Source: Bacteroidota bacterium (GTDB lineage: Bacteria; Bacteroidota; Bacteroidia; Bacteroidales; VadinHA17). From it: a stretch of 5,529 bases of DNA. The notes below the pieces were generated by a model. That model was not told the DNA's origin and did not search any database. It saw only the letters and a program-made list of their open reading frames with translations. The position numbers and the translations under genes are program-made. Every line of letters starts with the position of its first letter. The first letter of the stretch is position 1. The DNA lies in NCBI GenBank assembly GCA_006227095.1, contig SBFZ01000122.1, positions 1-5,529 of the forward strand, written 5' to 3'. Below are positions 1 to 5,529 of this stretch, piece after piece.

Positions 1-576
1 GCCTCAGCGTCAGCGTATGAGACACTGCTCGCAGAATTCGGAGACAGGGTGATTATACTTGATGTTATAAACCCCGTGGTTGAATACTGCTCTTCCAGGA
101 ACTATTCACGGCTGGGAGTCATAGGTACCAAGCGCACAATAAGCTCAGGTACATATGAGAAGAAGCTTCGTGAAGCATCACCCTCCACAGAACTGGCCTC
201 ACTGGCAACCCCTCTGCTGGTACCCATGATCGAAGAGGGCTTCATCTTTGACGACATCAGCAACGCCATTATACGCAGCTATCTCTCTGACCAGCGTCTT
301 GATGACATCAATGCGCTTATCCTTGGATGTACCCATTACCCGATCATCCGCAACCAGATCAGCAAGTTCTTCAACTTCAACGTAGAAGTGGTTGACTCGG
401 CACGTATTGTGGCTGTCAGGCTCAGGGAGGTGCTGGAAAAGAATAACCTGGTGAACAGGGGAGAGAGCGGAGAGGATATCTTCTTCGTCTCTGATTATAC
501 TGACTATTTTGAGAAAATTGCACGGATGTTCTTTGAGAGCTCCATAAATCTCCGTAAGGCTGATATCTGGTCGTGA
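1..576 (+). CDS. murI: Glutamate racemase, C-terminal part (5' end outside window)
   Basis: Cytoplasmic enzyme that interconverts L- and D-glutamate without a cofactor, supplying D-Glu for peptidoglycan precursors. The frame is open from base 1, giving 191 residues before a TGA stop. It begins with ASASAYETL, which matches the residues just after the CNT of the family's CNTAS motif, so the first catalytic Cys lies immediately upstream of the window. The second catalytic Cys is present at fragment residue 110 in the motif GCTHYP. Also visible is the conserved GVIGTKRTISSGTY block at about residues 39-52. Adding the missing N-terminal part (about 75 residues) gives about 266 residues, normal for MurI. 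An internal GTG at base 49 is not the real start, because homology continues upstream of it. The gene is separated from korA by about 200 bases, so it probably belongs to a different transcription unit. The assignment is secure; only the 5' end is missing. Confidence 0.95.
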   Translation, partial: ASASAYETLLAEFGDRVIILDVINPVVEYCSSRNYSRLGVIGTKRTISSGTYEKKLREASPSTELASLATPLLVPMIEEGFIFDDISNAIIRSYLSDQRLDDINALILGCTHYPIIRNQISKFFNFNVEVVDSARIVAVRLREVLEKNNLVNRGESGEDIFFVSDYTDYFEKIARMFFESSINLRKADIWS

Positions 577-603
577 AACCTTCAGAAGAGCCTTCCGCAT
601 ACC

Positions 604-628
604 TGCCGGGGAGCATAAGTCACCGGCA
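604..628 (+). repeat. Inverted repeat just downstream of murI
   Basis: Arms TGCCGG (604-609) and CCGGCA (623-628) form a 6-bp GC-rich stem with a 13-nt loop, starting 28 bases after the murI stop. No T tract follows (the next bases are TATAACGCTC), so it is not a standard intrinsic terminator. It could help end or stabilise the murI transcript, or arise by chance, since a 6-bp stem is weak evidence. Confidence 0.3.
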
Positions 629-655
629 TATAACGCTCTTTACGAGTTATTTGCA

Positions 656-676
656 TGGTCATTTCAAACATGACCA
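656..676 (+). promoter_or_regulatory. Inverted repeat upstream of korA, possible operator (copy 1)
   Basis: A perfect 7-bp inverted repeat: TGGTCAT (656-662), a 7-nt spacer, then ATGACCA (670-676). The 21-bp span fits a dimeric regulator site. It lies about 100 bases before the korA ATG. No T tract follows on either strand, which argues against a terminator. Its arms resemble those of the second repeat at 702-721. The function is inferred from symmetry and position only; no known regulator consensus was recognised. Confidence 0.35.
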
Positions 677-701
677 AAATCATACAGATATATCAGTTTA
701 T

Positions 702-721
702 TGGTGAACTTAGCTTCACCA
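702..721 (+). promoter_or_regulatory. Inverted repeat upstream of korA, possible operator (copy 2)
   Basis: A perfect 7-bp inverted repeat: TGGTGAA (702-708), a 6-nt spacer, then TTCACCA (715-721). Its arms share TGGT and an A at the sixth position with the repeat at 656-676. The two centres are about 45 bp apart, roughly four helical turns. It ends 57 bases before the korA ATG, so it could be an operator or a 5'-leader hairpin. The evidence is symmetry and the resemblance to the neighbouring repeat. Confidence 0.35.
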
Positions 722-778
722 TTTAAGGTTACTACACAATACAGGTTTTCACTTAAAATCAAACACGTTTCAATCATC

Positions 779-2632
779 ATGGGAAAAAGATCAAAGGTCA
801 TTGAGAAGGATGCAGTGGTGATCAGGTTCTCAGGCGACTCGGGAGACGGGATGCAGCTTACCGGTACTCTCTTCTCCAACACCTCGGCCCTGTTCGGACA
901 TGACATCTCCACCTTTCCTGATTATCCTGCCGAGATCAGGGCTCCGCAGGGTACCGTGGGAGGCGTCTCCGGTTTCCAGGTACACATCGGGCATAAACTC
1001 ATTAATACACCGGGTGACTTCACCGACATACTTGTGGCGATGAATCCCGCGGCTGTACGTGCAAATGCCAGGTGGCTCAGAAAAGGCTCAACCATCATTT
1101 ATGACTCCGACAATTTCACTGAGAAGCATATACAGAGGGCAGGGTATAAGGAAGACCCGTTTGTTGAGGACAAGCTTGATTCCATGAATCTCATTGCAGC
1201 TCCGATCACCACGCTGGTCAAGGAGGCGCTGAAGGATATGGACCTCGATCCGAAGACTGTGCTGAGAACAAAGAATATGTTTGCTCTTGGTATGGTCTAC
1301 TGGCTCTTTGACAGCCAGCTCAATTACACCGAAGATTTCATTGAGGACAAGTTCGGCAAGAAGCCTCTTGTTGCCGAGGCCAACAGCAAGGTACTGAGGG
1401 CAGGGTACTATTACGGTGAGACCATTGAGGCACTCACCCCTTCATACAGGGTCAGTCCCGCCCCGATAGACAAAGGCACCTACCGCAATATCAACGGCAA
1501 CCAGGCCACTGCATGGGGTATGCTTGCCGCTGCCGAAAAGGCCGGGCTGAAGCTCTTCATAGGGTCATATCCGATTACCCCTGCGACAGGCATCCTTGAG
1601 GAACTGGCACTGAGGAAGGATATGGGAGTGAAGAGCCTCCAGGCAGAAGATGAGATAGCAGGGATATGTACTGCCATTGGAGCCAGTTTCGCCGGCCGGA
1701 TGGCAGTGACCACTACCTCAGGCCCCGGGCTGGCTCTCAAGTCAGAAGCACTTAACCTGGCCGTGATGACGGAACTGCCGCTGGTGGTTGTTGACGTTCA
1801 GAGAGGCGGTCCTTCAACAGGCCTGCCAACCAAGACCGAACAGGCTGACCTGTGGCAGGCACTCTATGGCCGCAATGGCGAGAGCCCGGTACCCGTGATA
1901 GCAGCCGGAACACCATCTGACTGCTTCAGGTTCGCCTTCGAGGCCTCAAAGATCGCTGTTGAACACATGACACCTGTGATACTCCTTACTGACAGTTACC
2001 TGGCAAACGGGTCAGAACCATGGAAGGTGCCATCAATGAAGGATATGCCTTCAATAAGTGTCCCTTATGCCGTTAAGTCTGAAAAGGAATACCTGGCATA
2101 TGAAAGAGACCCTGAAACACTGGTCCGCAAGTGGGCGATACCCGGTACAGCGGGACTGGAGCACCGCGTTGGCGGCCTCGAGAAGACAATCAAGGGAAGC
2201 GTATCCTACACACCCGAAAACCATGAATACATGGTAAAGATGCGTGAAGAGAAGGTGGAAAGGATCGTGAAGAACGTACCTGACCTGAAGGTGCATGGGA
2301 AGAAAACCGGTGACCTGCTGGTTATAGGCTGGGGAAGTACCTACGGACATATCACCACCGCGGTCAGCGAACTGCAGGAGGAGGGATACAATGTGTCTGC
2401 CGCAGTCTTCAACTATATAAGACCCCTGCCCAAAAACACTGCAAAGGTGTTCGCAGGATTTGAGAGGCTGGCAGTATGTGAACTCAATTCAGGCCAGTTT
2501 GCAAACTACCTGAGAATGAAGCACCAGAAGTACACCTACCACCAGTACAACAAGATTCAGGGGCTTCCGTTCACCGTCAAGGAGATAAAGGATTATTGTA
2601 TTAAACTGCTTAAGGGTAAGAAAAATGGCTGA
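779..2632 (+). CDS. korA: 2-oxoglutarate:ferredoxin oxidoreductase, fused gamma-alpha subunit
   Basis: Large chain (617 aa) of the cytoplasmic enzyme that converts 2-oxoglutarate, CoA and oxidised ferredoxin to succinyl-CoA, CO2 and reduced ferredoxin, reversible in principle. The gamma domain comes first (about residues 12-195, with GDSGDGM at 19-25). The alpha/TPP-pyrimidine domain follows (about 230-430), with YPITP at 264-268, AEDE ending at 292 and QRGGPSTGLPTK at 341-352. A C-terminal domain (about 500-605) completes it. R342 and T351 have the same 9-residue spacing as the substrate-contacting Arg and Thr I recall from archaeal 2-oxoacid:ferredoxin oxidoreductases. I chose ATG 779 because homologues start just before the VVIRFSGDSGDG block; the frame extends to TTG 701, but those 26 codons look like leader. 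No Shine-Dalgarno precedes the ATG. The last 8 nt overlap korB. The enzyme class is certain; 2-oxoglutarate rather than another 2-oxoacid is likely from overall similarity. Confidence 0.93.
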   Translation: MGKRSKVIEKDAVVIRFSGDSGDGMQLTGTLFSNTSALFGHDISTFPDYPAEIRAPQGTVGGVSGFQVHIGHKLINTPGDFTDILVAMNPAAVRANARWLRKGSTIIYDSDNFTEKHIQRAGYKEDPFVEDKLDSMNLIAAPITTLVKEALKDMDLDPKTVLRTKNMFALGMVYWLFDSQLNYTEDFIEDKFGKKPLVAEANSKVLRAGYYYGETIEALTPSYRVSPAPIDKGTYRNINGNQATAWGMLAAAEKAGLKLFIGSYPITPATGILEELALRKDMGVKSLQAEDEIAGICTAIGASFAGRMAVTTTSGPGLALKSEALNLAVMTELPLVVVDVQRGGPSTGLPTKTEQADLWQALYGRNGESPVPVIAAGTPSDCFRFAFEASKIAVEHMTPVILLTDSYLANGSEPWKVPSMKDMPSISVPYAVKSEKEYLAYERDPETLVRKWAIPGTAGLEHRVGGLEKTIKGSVSYTPENHEYMVKMREEKVERIVKNVPDLKVHGKKTGDLLVIGWGSTYGHITTAVSELQEEGYNVSAAVFNYIRPLPKNTAKVFAGFERLAVCELNSGQFANYLRMKHQKYTYHQYNKIQGLPFTVKEIKDYCIKLLKGKKNG

Positions 2633-3647
2633 AACGATAACAAACCACTACGTCGCAAAGGATTTCAAGAGCGATCAGGAAGTAAGATGGTGCCCGGGAT
2701 GCGGTGACCACGGAATACTTGCATCACTGCAGAAGACCCTGGCAGAGCTTGAGATACCCAGGGAAAGATATGTATTCGTGTCAGGAATAGGATGCTCCTC
2801 GAGGCTTCCCTACTATATGAATACCTACGGATTTCATGGTATACACGGAAGGGCGGCAGCGATAGCCACCGGCATCAAGATAGCCAACCCTGAACTGATG
2901 GTATGGGAGATGACAGGTGACGGCGACGCCCTGGCAATCGGAGGGAATCATTATATCCATGCTATCAGGCGTAACATTGACATCAAGATCATCCTCTTCA
3001 ACAACGAGATCTACGGCCTTACCAAGGGACAATATTCACCTACCTCGAAGAAAGGACTTTCCACCAAGACATCACCTTATGGCACCATAGAAGAGCCCTT
3101 CAAGATAGGCGAGCTGACCATCGGCGCCAACGGACGGTTCTTTGCCCGCACGGTCGACTATAACCTGCAGCTCTCCAACGAGGTCTACAAGGAGGCGGCA
3201 AAATTCCACGGCACTGCCGTTGTGGAGGTCATCCAGAACTGCGTCATCTTCAATGACGGCGCTTTTGATGCCTTCACCAGCAAGGAGAACCGTGATGACA
3301 ACACCCTGGTCCTGCACCATGGCCAGAAGATGATCTTCGGCAAGAACCGCGACAAGGGTATCATACTGAAGGACCTTAAGCTGAAGGTTGTGACAATTGG
3401 TGAAGACGGAATCACGGAAGATGATATACTTACCCACGATGCACATGAACCCAACCCCGGAATCCACTACAGGCTGGCAGGGATGTCGCTTCCCGAGTAC
3501 CCTGTGGCACTGGGTGTGATCAGGGCCATCAACGCCCAGACCTATGATGCTGCCATGATGGAGCAGCATGAAAGGGTCCAGGCGAAGTCACAGGTAAGGA
3601 GCGTTGATGACCTTCTCAGGAGCGGTTCTACCTGGGAGGTGAAGTAA
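2625..3647 (+). CDS. korB: 2-oxoglutarate:ferredoxin oxidoreductase, beta subunit
   Basis: Small chain (340 aa) that carries the thiamine diphosphate and the single [4Fe-4S] cluster of the KorAB enzyme. Probable cluster ligands are C23 and C26 (WCPGCGDHG), C57 (GIGCSSR) and C206 (IQNCVIF). The 31-residue step from C26 to C57 matches the family. The TPP/Mg motif is GDGD at 98-101 with NN at 126-127, followed by GLTKGQYSPTS at 131-141, whose Lys is implicated in recognising the 2-oxoacid side chain. No ferredoxin-like polyferredoxin domain or separate delta subunit is seen, so the partner is a free ferredoxin encoded elsewhere. ATG 2625 lies inside the end of korA, overlapping it by 8 nt in another frame, with a partial Shine-Dalgarno (TAAGG, 2611-2615), which points to translational coupling. 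The C-terminus (about residues 300-340) runs past the conserved core and its last codons contain the ribosome site of the next gene. Confidence 0.95.
   Translation: MAETITNHYVAKDFKSDQEVRWCPGCGDHGILASLQKTLAELEIPRERYVFVSGIGCSSRLPYYMNTYGFHGIHGRAAAIATGIKIANPELMVWEMTGDGDALAIGGNHYIHAIRRNIDIKIILFNNEIYGLTKGQYSPTSKKGLSTKTSPYGTIEEPFKIGELTIGANGRFFARTVDYNLQLSNEVYKEAAKFHGTAVVEVIQNCVIFNDGAFDAFTSKENRDDNTLVLHHGQKMIFGKNRDKGIILKDLKLKVVTIGEDGITEDDILTHDAHEPNPGIHYRLAGMSLPEYPVALGVIRAINAQTYDAAMMEQHERVQAKSQVRSVDDLLRSGSTWEVK
3635..3642 (+). promoter_or_regulatory. Full-length Shine-Dalgarno for the gene at 3652
   Basis: GGAGGTGA is an 8-base perfect complement to the conserved 16S rRNA 3' end (TCACCTCC). It sits 9 nt before ATG 3652 and lies within the codons for the last residues of KorB (WEVK). 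It decides the start of the downstream gene. It contrasts with korA, which has no such site, and is notable in a presumed Bacteroidota genome, where strong Shine-Dalgarno sites are uncommon. Confidence 0.8.
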
Positions 3648-3651
3648 ACCG

Positions 3652-5529
3652 ATGAATGATTGTCCAGACACCGGCACCGGTTATTCGCGTGACATACATG
3701 ACCAGCAGGAACGCCTGAAGGAACTGGCATGCGTTAACCGGGCCACGCAGATACTCAAGGAGCGGAAGCCGGTGGATGAGACTCTCATGCACCTTGTGCT
3801 GGGATTGCCGGAGGCATTCCAGTACCCTGCCTATACCGTTGCCCGTATAAGATTCCTCGGCCGTGCATATGAGACACCCGGCTTTACCGAGACCAAATGG
3901 AAAATGATCCATGCCTTCAATACACTTGAGGGGCAGGGGTGGGTCGAAGTTTGCTATACACGCCAGTTCCTTGATGAAGATGAAGGCCCTTTCCAGAAGG
4001 AGGAGCGTGAACTTCTCGCAAGGTTCGCCAGCCTGATCTCCGGTTATGTAAACAGCCTTGTTGCAGAAAAAACTCCTTCATCGCCTAAAAAGCCTGAACT
4101 CAGGGAGCCTCATGACCCGCAAAACCAGTCGATCAGAAAACTACTCCAGCAGTTTCTCGACAGGCATAATGCCGAAAGGGACGTCTTCCACGACCTGATG
4201 CCATTCATGGTCAGGGAGATACTGCTGGTAGCCAGTCTCTATGATGCCTATTCCATTGAAGGCGAAGGGAGGTTCTCTGATTACATGCTTGGTGAATACT
4301 ACCAGATGAGTCTTACCACCATCCCCCGTATTACCGGCGTGTCAGGTGAGGATGAAGCATTCGCCCGTCTCGAGGCAAGGCATTATGACATGATCATCAT
4401 AATGGTGGGTGTTGACAAGACCAATCCCCTGAACCTGTGCCGCAAGATAAAGGAGAAATATCCATACATACCCACTTATCTGCTGCTGGGTAATCCGGGT
4501 GACATCCCCTATGTTCAGGACCACAGGAAGCTTGGCGTTCCTTTTGACAACCTGTTCGTCTGGACCGGTGAGTCAAGGGTCTTCTTTGCAATGGCCAAAC
4601 TGCTGGAAGACAAGGTGAATGTCGGCAATGATACGGAGAAGGGACTCACCAGGGTGATACTGATTATTGAGGATGCCCCTGACTACTACTCGAGCTACGT
4701 GCCGATGCTTTACAGCCTGGTTCTGGAGCAGACACGCATACTCATCGAGGACGTCTCGGCCGATGAGCTCTACAAGGTGCTTAAACTCAGGGCCAGGCCC
4801 AAGATACTCCTTGCCACCAACTGGGAGGAGGCTATGGCCATCTACACAAGATACAAGGACCGCCTCCTGGGAGTAATCTCGGACATGCGCTTCCCGCGGG
4901 AAGGAAGCCTTGACAAGATGGCAGGCTTTGAGATGATTAAGATGCTTCGTCAGGAACAGCCGAACCTCCCCACCGTACTGCAGTCTTCTGACCCTGAAAA
5001 CGCCCGGTATGCAGCTGAACTGAAGGCCAGCTTCATCAACAAGAATTCCGAAACACTGCTTCAGGATCTGAAGTCGTTCATCACCTATTACCTCGGCTTC
5101 GGACATTTTGTGTACCGTGACACCAGGGGCAGGCAGATAGCCGTGGCAAAATCAATGAAGGAGTTTGAGGCATTCCTCAAGACGGTACCTGAGGACTCAC
5201 TCGTGTACCACGCCATGAAGAACCACTTTTCACTCTGGCTGATGGCCAGGGGTGAGGTAAAGGTGGCAAAGATGATCAACCCGGTAAAGGTGTCAGACTT
5301 CAACAGCCTGAAGGAGATGAGGGAGTTCCTCCTTGAAATTATCCGCAAACGCCGGCGTGAGATGAACAAGGGCAAGGTTGTCAACTTTGACGAATCAGTA
5401 ATGATTGACGAGTCAAATGTGGTAAGCTTTGCCGGGGGATCACACGGAGGAAAGGGGCGCGGACTGGCTTTCGTAAGCACCCTTATTTACAGCTTTGAAC
5501 TTGGCCGGCTGCTTCCGGGCATAAATATC
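3652..5529 (+). CDS. GAF-like/dual-receiver protein with PEP synthase (PPDK)-type ATP-binding domain, N-terminal part
   Basis: An open frame of 626 codons with no stop, running off the right edge. Visible parts are as follows. Residues 18-140 are a GAF-like sensor region with FQYPAYTVARI (56-66), EGQGWVEVCY (93-102) and GPFQKEER (112-119), a block also known from histidine kinases. Residues 141-160 are a Pro/charged linker. Residues 187-321 are a degenerate receiver. Residues 334-480 are an intact receiver with E340/D341, phosphoacceptor D411, S445 and K464. Residues 486-590 are an alpha-rich linker region (SLVYHAMKNHFSLWLMARGE at 516-535). From about 594 the PPDK/PEP-synthase N-terminal ATP-binding fold starts (GGKGRGLAF, K601). 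I recognise the overall order from Bacteroidota proteins annotated as PEP/pyruvate-binding or PEP synthase; the full length is probably over 1,000 residues. Whether it catalyses PEP synthesis cannot be judged, because the catalytic parts lie outside. It follows korB by 4 nt, so is likely co-transcribed. ATG 3652 is fixed by the strong Shine-Dalgarno. Confidence 0.85.
   Translation, partial: MNDCPDTGTGYSRDIHDQQERLKELACVNRATQILKERKPVDETLMHLVLGLPEAFQYPAYTVARIRFLGRAYETPGFTETKWKMIHAFNTLEGQGWVEVCYTRQFLDEDEGPFQKEERELLARFASLISGYVNSLVAEKTPSSPKKPELREPHDPQNQSIRKLLQQFLDRHNAERDVFHDLMPFMVREILLVASLYDAYSIEGEGRFSDYMLGEYYQMSLTTIPRITGVSGEDEAFARLEARHYDMIIIMVGVDKTNPLNLCRKIKEKYPYIPTYLLLGNPGDIPYVQDHRKLGVPFDNLFVWTGESRVFFAMAKLLEDKVNVGNDTEKGLTRVILIIEDAPDYYSSYVPMLYSLVLEQTRILIEDVSADELYKVLKLRARPKILLATNWEEAMAIYTRYKDRLLGVISDMRFPREGSLDKMAGFEMIKMLRQEQPNLPTVLQSSDPENARYAAELKASFINKNSETLLQDLKSFITYYLGFGHFVYRDTRGRQIAVAKSMKEFEAFLKTVPEDSLVYHAMKNHFSLWLMARGEVKVAKMINPVKVSDFNSLKEMREFLLEIIRKRRREMNKGKVVNFDESVMIDESNVVSFAGGSHGGKGRGLAFVSTLIYSFELGRLLPGINI

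Larger units (their letters stand above)
577..778 (+). other. Intergenic leader between murI and korA
   Basis: This gap of 202 bases is AT-richer than the flanking genes. It holds no convincing gene. A frame continuous with korA can be extended back to a TTG at 701, but its translation does not resemble the gamma domain. I looked for a Bacteroidota-type promoter (TTG, about 20 nt, TAnnTTTG) and found only a poor partial match around TTATTTG at 647-653; no E. coli-type pair was convincing either. There is no hairpin followed by a run of T that would make a standard terminator for murI. Three inverted repeats are present and are listed separately. By position the korAB promoter should lie here. 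Confidence 0.6.

Noticed and set aside
199..600. Reverse-strand open frame of 133 codons over the end of murI
   Set aside because: It is antisense to conserved murI including the GCTHYP motif, with no supporting start signal or motif.
604..628. Hairpin after murI as an intrinsic terminator
   Set aside because: The stem is only 6 bp with a 13-nt loop and no T run follows, so I list it only as an inverted repeat.
640..660. Bacteroidota -7 promoter element at TTATTTG
   Set aside because: The TA is not at the required distance from TTTG, and no TTG was found at a suitable upstream spacing.
701..778. TTG at 701 as an upstream start for korA adding 26 residues
   Set aside because: The added residues are not like the gamma domain N-terminus, the first codon is TTG without a ribosome site, and the segment overlaps the inverted repeat at 702-721. 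ATG 779 gives the normal family length.
3072..3569. Reverse-strand open frame of 165 codons
   Set aside because: It is antisense to well-conserved korB sequence and its translation resembles no family I know; it is a by-product of korB codon use.
4573..5106. Reverse-strand open frame of 177 codons
   Set aside because: It lies wholly inside the forward frame of the PEP-synthase-like gene, whose domains are recognisable. The reverse translation shows no known motif.
3652..5529. Plain response regulator or hybrid histidine kinase as the identity of the last gene
   Set aside because: There is no HisKA/HATPase region, and the two receiver-like domains are followed by a long linker and the GGKGRGL start of a PPDK-type ATP-binding domain, which fits the PEP-synthase-like family instead.

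Overview
The window looks like part of a chromosome from a moderately GC-rich, probably anaerobic member of the Bacteroidota. This rests on recognition rather than a search. The 2-oxoacid:ferredoxin oxidoreductase has the two-subunit layout with a fused gamma-alpha large chain typical of that phylum. The last gene resembles the long receiver-containing PEP-synthase-like proteins I know from Bacteroidales. The first complete gene has no Shine-Dalgarno sequence, which is also common there. All genes lie on the + strand, and no RNA genes, insertion sequences or CRISPR arrays were seen.

Layout: (1) 1-576 is the 3' part of murI (glutamate racemase, peptidoglycan precursor supply). It is cut just after the first catalytic cysteine motif. 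(2) 577-778 is the only intergenic gap of note. It has no recognisable gene or clear promoter, but holds three inverted repeats. Two of them (656-676 and 702-721) have similar TGGT...ACCA arms and could be operators or leader hairpins. (3) 779-2632 and 2625-3647 are korA and korB, overlapping by 8 nt. They encode the 2-oxoglutarate:ferredoxin oxidoreductase that links 2-oxoglutarate and succinyl-CoA through reduced ferredoxin. (4) From 3652 to the right edge runs one uninterrupted frame of 626 codons with no stop inside the window. It encodes the N-terminal part of a large multidomain protein: a GAF-like sensor region, a degenerate receiver, an intact receiver with a long insertion, a linker region, and the start of a pyruvate phosphate dikinase/PEP synthase-type ATP-binding domain.

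How the genes fit together: korA, korB and the last gene are packed with an 8-nt overlap and a 4-nt gap, and the last gene has a full-strength Shine-Dalgarno inside the end of korB, so they are probably one operon. The operon would pair a ferredoxin-dependent TCA-branch enzyme with a phosphorylation-responsive PEP/pyruvate-type protein. That suggests, but does not show, coordinated control of carbon flux around 2-oxoglutarate, pyruvate and PEP. The last protein, with its pseudo-receiver/receiver tandem, is the most interesting object here.
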